64,000 bases of DNA from Maribacter aquimaris (GTDB lineage: Bacteria > Bacteroidota > Bacteroidia > Flavobacteriales > Flavobacteriaceae), in the NCBI RefSeq assembly GCF_014596745.1, contig NZ_JABTCF010000007.1:174527-238526 (forward strand). Reading direction: 5' to 3'. The notes beneath the pieces were generated by a model. It saw only the letters and a program-made list of their open reading frames with translations. It was not told where the DNA came from and did no database searches. Of this stretch, positions 52,401 through 61,960 are shown piece after piece; position 1 is the first letter of the stretch, and each line of letters starts with the position of its first letter. The translations under genes and the position numbers were made by a program.

Positions 52401-53093
52401 TTACAGTGGTTCGTTCAATAAATCGAGGAACTCAACTGCATTCGCTTCCATTTTATGGATTACCTTGTCTGTTCTATTCACCAAGTGGTTGTATCCGATA
52501 TAAGCAATAATCCCTACAATTAAACCAGCAACCGTCGTTGTCATCGCTGTATAAATACCCGATGCCAAGGAACCCATTTCGGCCTGCCCACCACTGGTTG
52601 CCATTTCATGGAAAGCCAAAATCATACCAATAACGGTTCCCAAGAAACCAATCATGGGAGCTGCCCCGGCTACCGTAGCCAAAACACTTACGTTCCTTTC
52701 CAATTTGTATACTTCCAACGTACCGGCATTCTCGATGGCGGTGTTGATATCATCCAAGGGTTTACCTATTCTAGAAACCCCTTTTTCGGTCAAGCGGGCC
52801 ACCGGTGAATCGGTTTGGGCACACAATAATTTTGCGGCCTCCAATTTCCCATTGGTCACATGATCCCTGATCTGGTTCATAAAGTCCTTATCTATTTTTG
52901 AAGCCGCCTTAATAGCGAAAATGCGTTCAAAATAAATATAAAGGGCTACAAACAACAACACAAATAAAATTGCAATTATGACAATACTCGCCGTACCACC
53001 ACTAAAAATCAAATCTATGACCGAGAGTGTCTTTTCCTCGGATAAAACTTCCCCAGCTGTTGGGTCTTGTGCAAGATCTTGTAACATTGACAT
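52401..53093 (-). CDS. exbB: ExbB/TolQ/MotA-family proton channel
   Basis: 230 aa with three hydrophobic segments: residues about 36-56 (ASIVIIAILFVLLFVALYIYF), 128-150 (VLATVAGAAPMIGFLGTVIGMIL) and 170-195 (IYTAMTTTVAGLIVGIIAYIGY). GxxPxxGxLGTVxGMI and the Thr-rich third helix are the family signature. It forms the pentameric stator channel around ExbD. The gene begins 50 bp after the antiporter stop, so it may belong to a longer dehydrogenase-nhaD-exbB-exbD-tonB-folC unit. Confidence 0.94.
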   Translation of the reverse strand: MSMLQDLAQDPTAGEVLSEEKTLSVIDLIFSGGTASIVIIAILFVLLFVALYIYFERIFAIKAASKIDKDFMNQIRDHVTNGKLEAAKLLCAQTDSPVARLTEKGVSRIGKPLDDINTAIENAGTLEVYKLERNVSVLATVAGAAPMIGFLGTVIGMILAFHEMATSGGQAEMGSLASGIYTAMTTTVAGLIVGIIAYIGYNHLVNRTDKVIHKMEANAVEFLDLLNEPL

Positions 53094-53143
53094 ATAATTT
53101 CTCTTCTTTAAGTTGCCTTAATAACGGTGTTTTATCTATAAAA

Positions 53144-54481
53144 TTATGCGTTTAACACAAAATCTCTCATTAATACAAAGGTTGCTGCCCCGGCCAAAAA
53201 TCCGATCAAAGCCAACCATGCAATCTTCTTAAGGTACCAAAAGAAATCTATCCTCTCCATACCCATGGCCACAACACCTGCAGCCGAACCAATAATCAAC
53301 ATACTTCCTCCCGTACCGGCCGAATAGGCGATGAAATGCCATAAAGGATTATCCAATCCTTCGGAGAACATACCCATACTTGCCGCTACCAACGGTACGT
53401 TATCGATTACGGCAGAACCTACCCCAAAGAGCATTACCACAATATCAGTATTGGGTATGGCCGTATTCAAACCACCCGCTGCATGGAAGAGTATACCCAA
53501 TGATTCCATTGCCGCAACGGCCATTAAGATTCCAAAGAAGAACAAAATACTGGGCAATTCTATCTTTGACAGTGAGTGATGAACAGGACTGTGATGACCA
53601 ACAGAACCATTCTCGTGACCGTCTACATTTGAAATATTGAACTTTGCATTACTGTATATTTCAGCGAATGTTGCTACAACAGCCAAGGAAAGCATCATTC
53701 CCACGTAAGGAGGCAAATGTGTTACCGTTTTGAAAATAGGCACGAAAACAATAGCAGACAATCCTAAATACAACATGGTAGGCCCAAACTTGGATTTCAG
53801 ACCCTCTTCCTCATTCATATCCCCTTCGATATTACCTTTAAAAGCTTTATTTCTACTGGCCAATAGTACGGGTACTACCATACAGATAATAGAAGGTAGC
53901 AATACATGCTCTATCAATTGCATGGCACTTACTTTATGGGCTATCCATAACATCGTTGTGGTCACATCACCAATAGGCGACCAAGCCCCACCCGCATTTG
54001 CTGCAATTATAATCAAACCCGCAAACCATAAACGGGTATTCCTATCATTGATCACTTTCTGTAAAATGGTAATCAATACAATAGTTGCCGTAAGGTTGTC
54101 GATGATGGCGGAAAGTACAAAAGCCAATAAGGAAAATAACCAAAGTAACTTTTTCTTACTCCTTGTCTTGATAAAACCTTTTATTGCAGAAAAACCATCA
54201 AAATAATCGATAATCTCAACAATAGTCATTGCCCCAAGCAAGAAAAACAATATTTCCGCTGTCTTTCCCAAATGGTGCAACAATATCTCATCCAAATGGG
54301 TCGGATCCAACTCCCTAAGTTCCGCATTGACCTCAAAAACCGGCATATGGGCCAAGGCAATAACAGCCCAAAGTAGGGCCATCATGGCCAAAGCTGGAAT
54401 CAGCTTATCAATTTTGAGATTGTGTTCAAGTGTAATAGCAAGATATCCTGCTAAAAAAATCGCAATAATAATGGTTTCCAT
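53144..54481 (-). CDS. nhaD: NhaD-type Na+/H+ antiporter
   Basis: 445 aa, about 12 hydrophobic helices (IT superfamily). Motifs include ITLEHNLKIDKLIPALAMM, the re-entrant SAIIDNLTATIVLITIL, AANAGGAWSPIGDVTTTMLW, and in the second half VIDNVPLVAASMGMF and AGTGGSMLIIGSAAGV, the inverted-repeat hairpins of NhaD. It exports Na+ in exchange for H+, an expected trait of a marine bacterium. A His-rich cytoplasmic or periplasmic loop (VGHHSPVHHS) occurs near residue 300 and could sense pH (inference). It begins 15 bp after the dehydrogenase gene on the same strand. Confidence 0.92.
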   Translation of the reverse strand: METIIIAIFLAGYLAITLEHNLKIDKLIPALAMMALLWAVIALAHMPVFEVNAELRELDPTHLDEILLHHLGKTAEILFFLLGAMTIVEIIDYFDGFSAIKGFIKTRSKKKLLWLFSLLAFVLSAIIDNLTATIVLITILQKVINDRNTRLWFAGLIIIAANAGGAWSPIGDVTTTMLWIAHKVSAMQLIEHVLLPSIICMVVPVLLASRNKAFKGNIEGDMNEEEGLKSKFGPTMLYLGLSAIVFVPIFKTVTHLPPYVGMMLSLAVVATFAEIYSNAKFNISNVDGHENGSVGHHSPVHHSLSKIELPSILFFFGILMAVAAMESLGILFHAAGGLNTAIPNTDIVVMLFGVGSAVIDNVPLVAASMGMFSEGLDNPLWHFIAYSAGTGGSMLIIGSAAGVVAMGMERIDFFWYLKKIAWLALIGFLAGAATFVLMRDFVLNA

Positions 54482-54496
54482 ATATGTGTAATTTAT

Positions 54497-55729
54497 TTAT
54501 ACTAATTGCTTTAGGGCAATTTCAAATCCGGTTTTACTTACATTCAGTTTTGATTGATTTTGTTTAAAGATATTTAAAATTGCTTTTCTAATGGTATCGG
54601 AAGTATCTTTAAATATCAATTCATCATCCATTCCCACCCTTTTCTCCATAAAATAGGCGAAAACCCTCGCCATTCCACAATTGGAAATAAAATCGGGAAT
54701 CAGACTTACCTTGCCATCGGCATATTCCATAATTGGCCCAAAGAATATCTCCTTGTCAGCAAAGGGAACGTTGGCCCCACATGAAATGACTTCAAGCCCT
54801 GTTTCAATCAAGTTGGAAATCTGGTCCTTGGTTATAAGTCTCGAGGCCGCACAAGGCGCAAATATTTCGGTCTGAAGACCCCAAATCACCTGATTGATCT
54901 CTTCGAAGGGAATCATTTGATCCGCACTTGCCATCAGATTATTCCCCTGTTTATTCAAATAGAATTCCTTTATTTCCTCGAAAGAAAAACCATCTTCCTT
55001 GACAACTCCCCCTGCCCGATCTAAGATCCCAACGATCTTTGCCCCCATTTGGGCCAGATAAAATGCGGCAGCACCACCTACATTACCAAATCCCTGGATA
55101 ACCGCCCGTTTACCCATTACGTTACCTCCAAAAATATCGTAATAATGGCGTACAGCCTCTGCCACACCATAGCCCGTTATCATATCGGCTACCGTATATT
55201 TCCTAGTAACGTCAGGTGAAAAACGATTATTTTCAAGTGGTTTTATCACCCCCAACCGCAATTGCCCGATCCTATTTATCTTATCGGCTTCCGTGGGTTT
55301 GAAATGACCATTGAAAACCCCTTCCTGGGGATGCCATACCCCTGCGTCCTCGGTAATGGGAATAACCTCCTTTGTTTCATCAACATTTAAATCCCCCCCA
55401 GTACCATAATAACTCTTCAATAGTGGCGAGACGGCATGGTACCATCGTTCCAAGACCCCTCTTTTCCTAGGGTCATGGGGATTGAAATTTATTCCTGATT
55501 TTGCACCGCCAATTGGAGGGCCGGATACTGTAAATTTAACTTCCATGGTCTTCGCCAAAGACAGCACCTCGTTGAGATCAAGACCTTCCCTCATTCGCGT
55601 GCCACCACCGGCAGCCCCCCCTCTTAGTGAATTTATAACCGTCCATCCTTCCGCTTCAGTTTCTGGATCTTTCCAATGAAATATGATTTCTGGTTGCTTA
55701 TTCTCGTATGCCTGTAGTAATTCCTTCAT
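54497..55729 (-). CDS. Glu/Leu/Phe/Val-type amino acid dehydrogenase
   Basis: 410 aa. The N-terminal substrate domain has AAGGGTRM, IGGAKSGINFNPHDP with the catalytic Lys, and GTGGDLNVDE with the catalytic Asp; a Rossmann domain follows with VIQGFGNVGGAAAFYLAQMG. This is the glutamate/leucine dehydrogenase fold, which reversibly deaminates an L-amino acid with NAD(P)+. Sequence around the Lys (GGAKSG) is close to the Glu/Leu group; which amino acid is used cannot be fixed by eye. The C-terminal FISNCGMARVFAYFMEK is well kept. Likely operon partner of nhaD (15-bp gap). Confidence 0.88.
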   Translation of the reverse strand: MKELLQAYENKQPEIIFHWKDPETEAEGWTVINSLRGGAAGGGTRMREGLDLNEVLSLAKTMEVKFTVSGPPIGGAKSGINFNPHDPRKRGVLERWYHAVSPLLKSYYGTGGDLNVDETKEVIPITEDAGVWHPQEGVFNGHFKPTEADKINRIGQLRLGVIKPLENNRFSPDVTRKYTVADMITGYGVAEAVRHYYDIFGGNVMGKRAVIQGFGNVGGAAAFYLAQMGAKIVGILDRAGGVVKEDGFSFEEIKEFYLNKQGNNLMASADQMIPFEEINQVIWGLQTEIFAPCAASRLITKDQISNLIETGLEVISCGANVPFADKEIFFGPIMEYADGKVSLIPDFISNCGMARVFAYFMEKRVGMDDELIFKDTSDTIRKAILNIFKQNQSKLNVSKTGFEIALKQLV

Positions 55730-55967
55730 GATTTGACTTTATCGATTATGTGACCTTGATTTCATTTTCATATTCCTGTCTGACCAAAATGTACTCCCCA
55801 AAAGAGGTTAGTGCTGTCTCATAATCTTGTTTTAAATCAATTTAAGGATTTCTACCAACAAATATAAAATACAGAAATTAAATAATGGCCCTTCCACCTT
55901 TTAAACTTTAATAATCGACACATCTAAAACATCTTCCCAAAGCAGATGGAATTATATAACATAACTG

Positions 55968-55975
55968 TATATTTG
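55968..55975 (+). promoter_or_regulatory. Candidate Bacteroidota -7 box for the acyl-CoA dehydrogenase
   Basis: TATATTTG matches the TAnnTTTG consensus and ends 25 nt before the ATG. No clear TTG -33 element was seen at the right distance. Confidence 0.35.
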
Positions 55976-56000
55976 TTAGTACTAACTTAAACTCAACATA

Positions 56001-57143
56001 ATGGATTTCACTCTTACTGAAGAGCAATTAATGGTTCAGGAGGCCGCTCGTGAATTTGCCCAAAATGAATTGTTGCCAGGGGTTATTGAACGTGATGAAG
56101 CACAAAGATTTCCAACGGAACAAGTCAAAAGAATGGGCGAACTTGGCTTCTTAGGCATGATGGTCGACCCCAAATATGGAGGTAGTGGCCTAGACACCCT
56201 TTCCTATGCCCTGGTCATGGAAGAATTATCCAAGATCGACGCATCATCATCGGTGGTCGTATCGGTCAATAACTCATTGGTATGCTACGGCCTTGAAGCC
56301 TATGGCAGTGAAGAACAAAAACAAAATTATCTAACACGGTTGGCCAGCGGGGAAATTATTGGTGCCTTTTGCCTTTCAGAACCGGAAGCGGGCAGCGATG
56401 CCACTTCGCAAAAGACCACGGCATTGGATAAAGGGGACCACTATATTCTCAATGGTACCAAAAACTGGATCACGAATGGCAATTCTGCCTCTGTTTATAT
56501 CGTGATTGCACAGACCGATAAGGAAAAAGGACATAAGGGTATTAATGCCCTGATCGTGGAAAAAGGAATGCCCGGATTTGAAATCGGCCCTAAGGAAAAC
56601 AAACTTGGTATTCGAGGAAGTGACACCCATTCCTTGATCTTCAATGACGTTAAAGTCCCCAAGAAGAATAGGATCGGGGAGGACGGATTTGGATTCAAGT
56701 TCGCCATGAAGACCTTGGCCGGAGGTAGGATCGGCATCGCCGCGCAAGCTTTGGGAATAGCTTCTGGTGCCTACGAATTAGCAAAGGAATATGCCAAAGT
56801 ACGTAAGGCCTTTGGTACCGAAATCGTTAATCACCAAGCCATTGCCTTTAAATTGGCCGATATGCACACCCAAATTGAGGCAGCAAGACTTTTGGTCTAC
56901 AAAGCCGCCAAAGACAAGGATACAGGTGCCGATTATGATCTTTCTGGGGCCATGGCCAAATTATACGCCTCACAGGTAGCGATGGACACCACGATAGAGG
57001 CTGTCCAAATCCATGGTGGAAACGGCTTTGTCAAAGATTACCATGTTGAACGATTAATGCGTGATGCCAAAATAACCCAAATATATGAAGGTACTTCAGA
57101 GATACAGAAAATCGTTATTTCGCGGAGTATTACGAAGGATTAA
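56001..57143 (+). CDS. Acyl-CoA dehydrogenase (short-/medium-chain type)
   Basis: 380 aa, full length. FAD-binding and substrate motifs: FCLSEPEAGSDA, NWITNGNSASVYIV, LGIRGSDTHSLIFNDVKVP, RIGIAAQALGIASGAYELA, the flavin-contacting IQIHGGNGF-like QIHGGNGFVKDYHVERLMRD, and IYEGTSEIQ with the catalytic base Glu363. It oxidises acyl-CoA to trans-2-enoyl-CoA in beta-oxidation or branched-chain amino acid breakdown and passes electrons to ETF. It is a single-gene unit flanked by spacers of about 270 and 300 bases. The substrate chain length cannot be read from sequence alone. Confidence 0.95.
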   Translation: MDFTLTEEQLMVQEAAREFAQNELLPGVIERDEAQRFPTEQVKRMGELGFLGMMVDPKYGGSGLDTLSYALVMEELSKIDASSSVVVSVNNSLVCYGLEAYGSEEQKQNYLTRLASGEIIGAFCLSEPEAGSDATSQKTTALDKGDHYILNGTKNWITNGNSASVYIVIAQTDKEKGHKGINALIVEKGMPGFEIGPKENKLGIRGSDTHSLIFNDVKVPKKNRIGEDGFGFKFAMKTLAGGRIGIAAQALGIASGAYELAKEYAKVRKAFGTEIVNHQAIAFKLADMHTQIEAARLLVYKAAKDKDTGADYDLSGAMAKLYASQVAMDTTIEAVQIHGGNGFVKDYHVERLMRDAKITQIYEGTSEIQKIVISRSITKD

Positions 57144-57418
57144 TTTCATCCCCACCCCTATTACGATCTATTGACCCATACCATAGATTGCAAAGGTCTA
57201 CATAAACGACTGTTTATTCGGGTTATTTTTCTTTTTGGATTATCATCAAGTACAACTTCACCAAACCAAGGTTGTGGATTCTTATATAATCGTTTGCGGA
57301 ATTCTTAATAAACGCCATGTAAAAATTCGATATTGAAGTTATTAAATCAAATATTTAAAAACGTTGGTTTTTTTTGTTACAAAACGGTCGAATGATAAAT
57401 ATAATTCATATAATGTAA

Positions 57419-57426
57419 TATTTTTG
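57419..57426 (+). promoter_or_regulatory. Candidate -7 box for gltBD
   Basis: TATTTTTG fits TAnnTTTG, 17 nt before the gltB ATG. The 300-base spacer 57144-57443 also holds ATAAAC-GACT-GTTTAT (near 57200), a small hairpin after the acyl-CoA dehydrogenase; nothing else was seen. Confidence 0.35.
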
Positions 57427-57443
57427 CGTAAATACCATAATTT

Positions 57444-60400
57444 ATGAAGTTGAAAAAACAAGGGTTATACCTGCCGGAATTTGAACACGATAATTGTGGC
57501 GCCGGTTTTATATGTAGTCTTAAAGGGGAAAAGTCGAACGACATTATCCATAAGGCTTTGGAGATTTTGGACAAACTAGAACATCGTGGTGCGGTAAGTG
57601 CTGATGGCAAAACCGGTGATGGGGCCGGCATACTTATTGACATCCCCCATGATTTCTTTGTCGACGTATGCGATTTTGAACTGCCCTCTGCCGGGGATTA
57701 TGCCGTAGGCAACATATTCCTTCCCCAAAAGGAAAACCAAAGGACTTTCTGTATCAAGGAGTTCGAGAAAAATATTGAAAATCAAGGATTGCGACTACTA
57801 GGTTGGCGCGATGTACCTGTAAACCGTTCGATTCCTGGCCGAATCGCCATGGAAACAGAACCTTTTGTAAAACAGGTCTTTATCGCCAAAGAAAATGCCG
57901 AACAGGATTTCTTTCAGTTCAACTTAAAATTGTTCATTGCCAGAAAAATAACCGAGCATGCGATTTTAAATTCAAAACTATCTGAAAGCCAGTTCTTCTA
58001 CGTACCAAGTTTATCAACGAAAATAATCATCTTCAAGGGGCTTTTAATGCCGAAAGACATTAGCCTTTATTATACCGATTTAATGGACTCCAGGGTGGTC
58101 ACTAGACTTTCCTTGGTACACCAACGTTTTTCTACCAACACCTTCCCTACATGGGATTTGGCACAACCCTTTAGGTATATGTGCCATAATGGTGAAATAA
58201 ATACTTTACGTGGTAATGTATCGCGTATGAAATCAAGGGAAGAGTTGCTCGAAAGTGAGTGGTTCGGCGAGGATATCAAAAAAATACTGCCGGTCATACT
58301 TCCGGGTAAATCCGATTCCGCCACTATGGATATGGTTGTGGAACTACTTTTAATGACAGGACGCTCACTACCTGAGGTAATGATGATGTTAGTGCCAGAG
58401 GCATGGGAAAAAAACAGCGAAATGTCGGAAGCAAAACGTGCTTTCTACGAGTACAATTCCTGTAGTATGGAACCTTGGGACGGACCAGCTTCCATACCTT
58501 TTACCGACGGTAACTATATCGGTGCTCTTCTAGACCGGAACGGTTTACGCCCTTCAAGGTATACCGTAACCAAAAATGGCAATGTCATCATGTCCTCTGA
58601 AACCGGGGTCATCGACATAAAACCTGAGGATGTTGAATTTCACGGTAGACTCGAACCTGGTAAAATGTTCTTAGTGAACATGGAAGAAGGTAGAATCATC
58701 AATGATGAGGAAATAAAGGAAGAGATTGCCCAAAGGCACCCTTACAAAAAATGGTTGGATGAAAACCTGGTTCACCTTATAGACATCCCTTATAATGATT
58801 GCCCACTCTTTTTAGGGGAAGCCTCCTTGGAAAAACGCAAGGCTGTTTTCGGTTACACCCTAGAGGATATCAATACCCTTATCCTCCCTATGGGCAAAAC
58901 GGCGAAGGAACCTATCGGATCAATGGGATCGGATACCCCTATAGCTGTTCTTTCTGAACGTCCACAACATATTTACAATTACTTCAAACAATTGTTCGCC
59001 CAAGTCACGAACCCACCCTTAGACGGGATACGTGAGGAGTTGATAACCGATATCAGCCTTACTTTGGGAAGTGACCATAATCTATTTACAATCACTGAAA
59101 AACATTGTAGAAAACTTAAGATCCAAAATCCTGTTATCTCAAAAGAGGATTTGGATAAAATAAAAAATTACGATGCCAGTCCTGACTATAAGGTAGTTTC
59201 CATTCCTATATTGTACGAGATCACAAAAGGTTTAAACGGATTGGAAGACGCCCTTGAATCAGTACTACAACAAGCTTCCAACGCCATTGACGATGGTGCG
59301 AACATCATTATACTGTCGGACAGGAACACCAATGAGGAAATAGCCCCCATACCTGCCCTATTGGCCTGCTCCTATGTGAACAGTGGCCTTCAAAAAAATG
59401 GTAACCGTTCGAATTTGAGTATAATCATTGAATCTGCGGAACCTCGTGAGGTCCATCATTTCGCCCTCTTATTCGGCTTTGGCGCCAGTGCGATAAACCC
59501 TTATTTGGTCAATGAGATTATTGCTGAGCAAATAGAAGAACATGATATTACAGAGCTCACCGCTGAAGAGGCTATAAAAAATTACAATAAGGCTATTGGT
59601 AAAGGAATACTCAAGGTCATGAACAAAATTGGTATTTCCACCTTAAATTCATATCGTGGATCCCAGTTGTTCGAATGCATTGGGATCAACACCAAGGTGG
59701 TCAATAAATATTTCCCGAACACACCCACCCGAATCCAAGGTGTCGGACTCTATGAAATAGAAAAGGAAATTGCAAAAAGACATCACAAAGCCTATAACAA
59801 AAGTGAAATTGCCGCAAACCTCGATTTAGAGGTCGGCGGAGAATACCGATGGAGAAGGAATGGGGAAAGACACATGTTCAACCCCCTATCGGTCGCTAAG
59901 CTCCAAAAAGCTGTTAGAGGCAACGAACCGGACACCTATAAGGAGTTCGCAGCCATGGTGAATGAACAATCCAAAAATTTAATGACCATTCGTGGTTTAT
60001 TTGAGTTTTCCAATTTCGACCCCATTCCCTTGGATGAGGTTGAGCCTTGGACCGATATCGTAAAACGGTTTAAGACAGGAGCCATGTCCTATGGATCGAT
60101 CAGTAAGGAAGCTCACGAAAATCTGGCCATTGCCATGAACCGTATTGGAGGTAAGAGCAATTCCGGTGAAGGTGGCGAGGATGCGGATCGTTTTTATAAG
60201 AACCAAACCGGTGAATGGCGGAACAGTGCCATTAAACAAGTTGCATCCGGTAGGTTTGGGGTTACTTCGAATTACCTAACGAATGCCCAAGAAATACAAA
60301 TTAAAATGGCCCAAGGGGCCAAACCTGGTGAAGGGGGACAATTACCGGGTCCCAAAGTGAATCCGGCTATTGCCAAAACCAGAAATTCAACCCCATATGT

Positions 60401-61952
60401 AGGATTGATTTCCCCTCCACCACATCACGATATTTATTCTATCGAGGATTTATCACAATTGATTTTTGACCTTAAATCCGCCAATAGAAAAGCCCGTATC
60501 AATGTTAAGTTGGTATCGGAAGTGGGGGTAGGTACCGTTGCCGCAGGAGTTTCCAAAGCCAAAGCCGACGTCGTCCTTATTTCCGGTTTTGATGGAGGAA
60601 CAGGGGCATCTCCCCTAACATCATTGAAGCATGCCGGACTCCCTTGGGAATTAGGTATTGCTGAAGCCCAACAAACACTGGTCTTAAACGACCTAAGAAA
60701 TAGGATTGTCTTGGAATGCGACGGACAATTGAAAACAGGACGTGATGTAGCCATTGCATGTCTTTTAGGTGCTGAGGAGTTTGGTTTTGCAACCGCTCCA
60801 TTGGTAGCCTCCGGCTGTGTAATGATGCGTGTATGCCATCTAAACACCTGTCCAGTAGGTATTGCAACCCAAAACCCGGAATTGCGTAAGAAATTCAAAG
60901 GGAAACCTGAACATGTTGTAAATTACATGTATTTCGTAGCCCAAGAGCTTCGTGAAATTATGGCGCAACTCGGATTTAGGACTGTCAATGAAATGGTTGG
61001 TCAAGTCCAAAAATTAGATCGCAAAAAGGCTATTGACCACTATAAGGCCAACGGAATAGATTTAACACCTATCCTACATGAAATAGATGTTCCCAAGGGT
61101 ACTAAATTTTACAATACCCAAAAGCAACAGCACGATGTCCACAAATCCATCGAATTCAAAATTCTGGAGAAAGCCAGACCGGCTTTATTCAGAAAGGAGA
61201 AGATATCGTTGGACTTTCCTATAAAGAATACAGATAGGGCTGTTGGAGCCATAATAAGTAATGAAATATCAAAGGTTTATGGTGCCCAAGGATTACCGAT
61301 AAATACCATAAAACTCAATTTTACAGGTTCAGCCGGACAAAGTTTCGGGGCTTTTGCAACACGCGGCCTTACCATGACCGTGAATGGCAATACCAATGAC
61401 TATTTAGGTAAAGGACTGTCCGGTGCCAAATTGGTCATAAAGGTACCTGAAAAATCAACCATCATTCCCGAAGAAAATGTCATTACAGGCAACGTTACCC
61501 TGTATGGTGCAACCGCAGGAAGGGCCTATATCAATGGGAAGGCTGGTGAACGTTTTTGTGTTCGTAATTCAGGGGCCAAAACCGTCGTAGAAGGTATCGG
61601 AGATCATGGCTGTGAATATATGACCGGAGGGGTTGCCGTCATTCTCGGTGAAGTGGGTCGAAATTTCGGCGCTGGAATGAGTGGTGGTATTGCTTATGTT
61701 TACGACAAGAACAAAACCTTTGAGAAAAATTGCAACAAAGAGGCACTGAACCTATTAGCTGTCGAAGAAGACCAGGATATCAAACAATTAAAGGAACTTA
61801 TCGAAAGTCATTACAATTGTACAATGAGTCCGCTGGCACAGCGCATTCTTGAGCATTGGGAAGAATGCCTTCCTAGTTTCATTAAGGTATTCCCTGAAGA
61901 ATACAGACAGGCATTGATTCGTTTAGAAAAAGAAACATTACAAACAATTTAA
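57444..61952 (+). CDS. gltB: Glutamate synthase large (alpha) subunit
   Basis: 1502 aa. Begins with a 17-residue leader before HDNCGAGFICSLKGEKS, where Cys18 is the Ntn-type glutaminase nucleophile exposed after processing. Further blocks: RFSTNTFPTWDLAQPFRYMCHNGEINT, GLLDRNGLRPSRY-like LLDRNGLRPSRYTVT, the central domain, the FMN-barrel YGSISKEAHENLAIAMNRIGG and KPGEGGQLPGPKV, FDGGTGASPLTSLKHAGLPWELG, the 3Fe-4S ligands in CVMMRVCHLNTCPVGIATQ, and a C-terminal GXGXG beta-helix (GLSGAKLVIK, GATAGRAYINGKAGERF). It transfers glutamine amide nitrogen to 2-oxoglutarate. gltD follows 8 bp after the stop. Confidence 0.98.
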   Translation: MKLKKQGLYLPEFEHDNCGAGFICSLKGEKSNDIIHKALEILDKLEHRGAVSADGKTGDGAGILIDIPHDFFVDVCDFELPSAGDYAVGNIFLPQKENQRTFCIKEFEKNIENQGLRLLGWRDVPVNRSIPGRIAMETEPFVKQVFIAKENAEQDFFQFNLKLFIARKITEHAILNSKLSESQFFYVPSLSTKIIIFKGLLMPKDISLYYTDLMDSRVVTRLSLVHQRFSTNTFPTWDLAQPFRYMCHNGEINTLRGNVSRMKSREELLESEWFGEDIKKILPVILPGKSDSATMDMVVELLLMTGRSLPEVMMMLVPEAWEKNSEMSEAKRAFYEYNSCSMEPWDGPASIPFTDGNYIGALLDRNGLRPSRYTVTKNGNVIMSSETGVIDIKPEDVEFHGRLEPGKMFLVNMEEGRIINDEEIKEEIAQRHPYKKWLDENLVHLIDIPYNDCPLFLGEASLEKRKAVFGYTLEDINTLILPMGKTAKEPIGSMGSDTPIAVLSERPQHIYNYFKQLFAQVTNPPLDGIREELITDISLTLGSDHNLFTITEKHCRKLKIQNPVISKEDLDKIKNYDASPDYKVVSIPILYEITKGLNGLEDALESVLQQASNAIDDGANIIILSDRNTNEEIAPIPALLACSYVNSGLQKNGNRSNLSIIIESAEPREVHHFALLFGFGASAINPYLVNEIIAEQIEEHDITELTAEEAIKNYNKAIGKGILKVMNKIGISTLNSYRGSQLFECIGINTKVVNKYFPNTPTRIQGVGLYEIEKEIAKRHHKAYNKSEIAANLDLEVGGEYRWRRNGERHMFNPLSVAKLQKAVRGNEPDTYKEFAAMVNEQSKNLMTIRGLFEFSNFDPIPLDEVEPWTDIVKRFKTGAMSYGSISKEAHENLAIAMNRIGGKSNSGEGGEDADRFYKNQTGEWRNSAIKQVASGRFGVTSNYLTNAQEIQIKMAQGAKPGEGGQLPGPKVNPAIAKTRNSTPYVGLISPPPHHDIYSIEDLSQLIFDLKSANRKARINVKLVSEVGVGTVAAGVSKAKADVVLISGFDGGTGASPLTSLKHAGLPWELGIAEAQQTLVLNDLRNRIVLECDGQLKTGRDVAIACLLGAEEFGFATAPLVASGCVMMRVCHLNTCPVGIATQNPELRKKFKGKPEHVVNYMYFVAQELREIMAQLGFRTVNEMVGQVQKLDRKKAIDHYKANGIDLTPILHEIDVPKGTKFYNTQKQQHDVHKSIEFKILEKARPALFRKEKISLDFPIKNTDRAVGAIISNEISKVYGAQGLPINTIKLNFTGSAGQSFGAFATRGLTMTVNGNTNDYLGKGLSGAKLVIKVPEKSTIIPEENVITGNVTLYGATAGRAYINGKAGERFCVRNSGAKTVVEGIGDHGCEYMTGGVAVILGEVGRNFGAGMSGGIAYVYDKNKTFEKNCNKEALNLLAVEEDQDIKQLKELIESHYNCTMSPLAQRILEHWEECLPSFIKVFPEEYRQALIRLEKETLQTI

Positions 61953-61960
61953 ATCGAAAC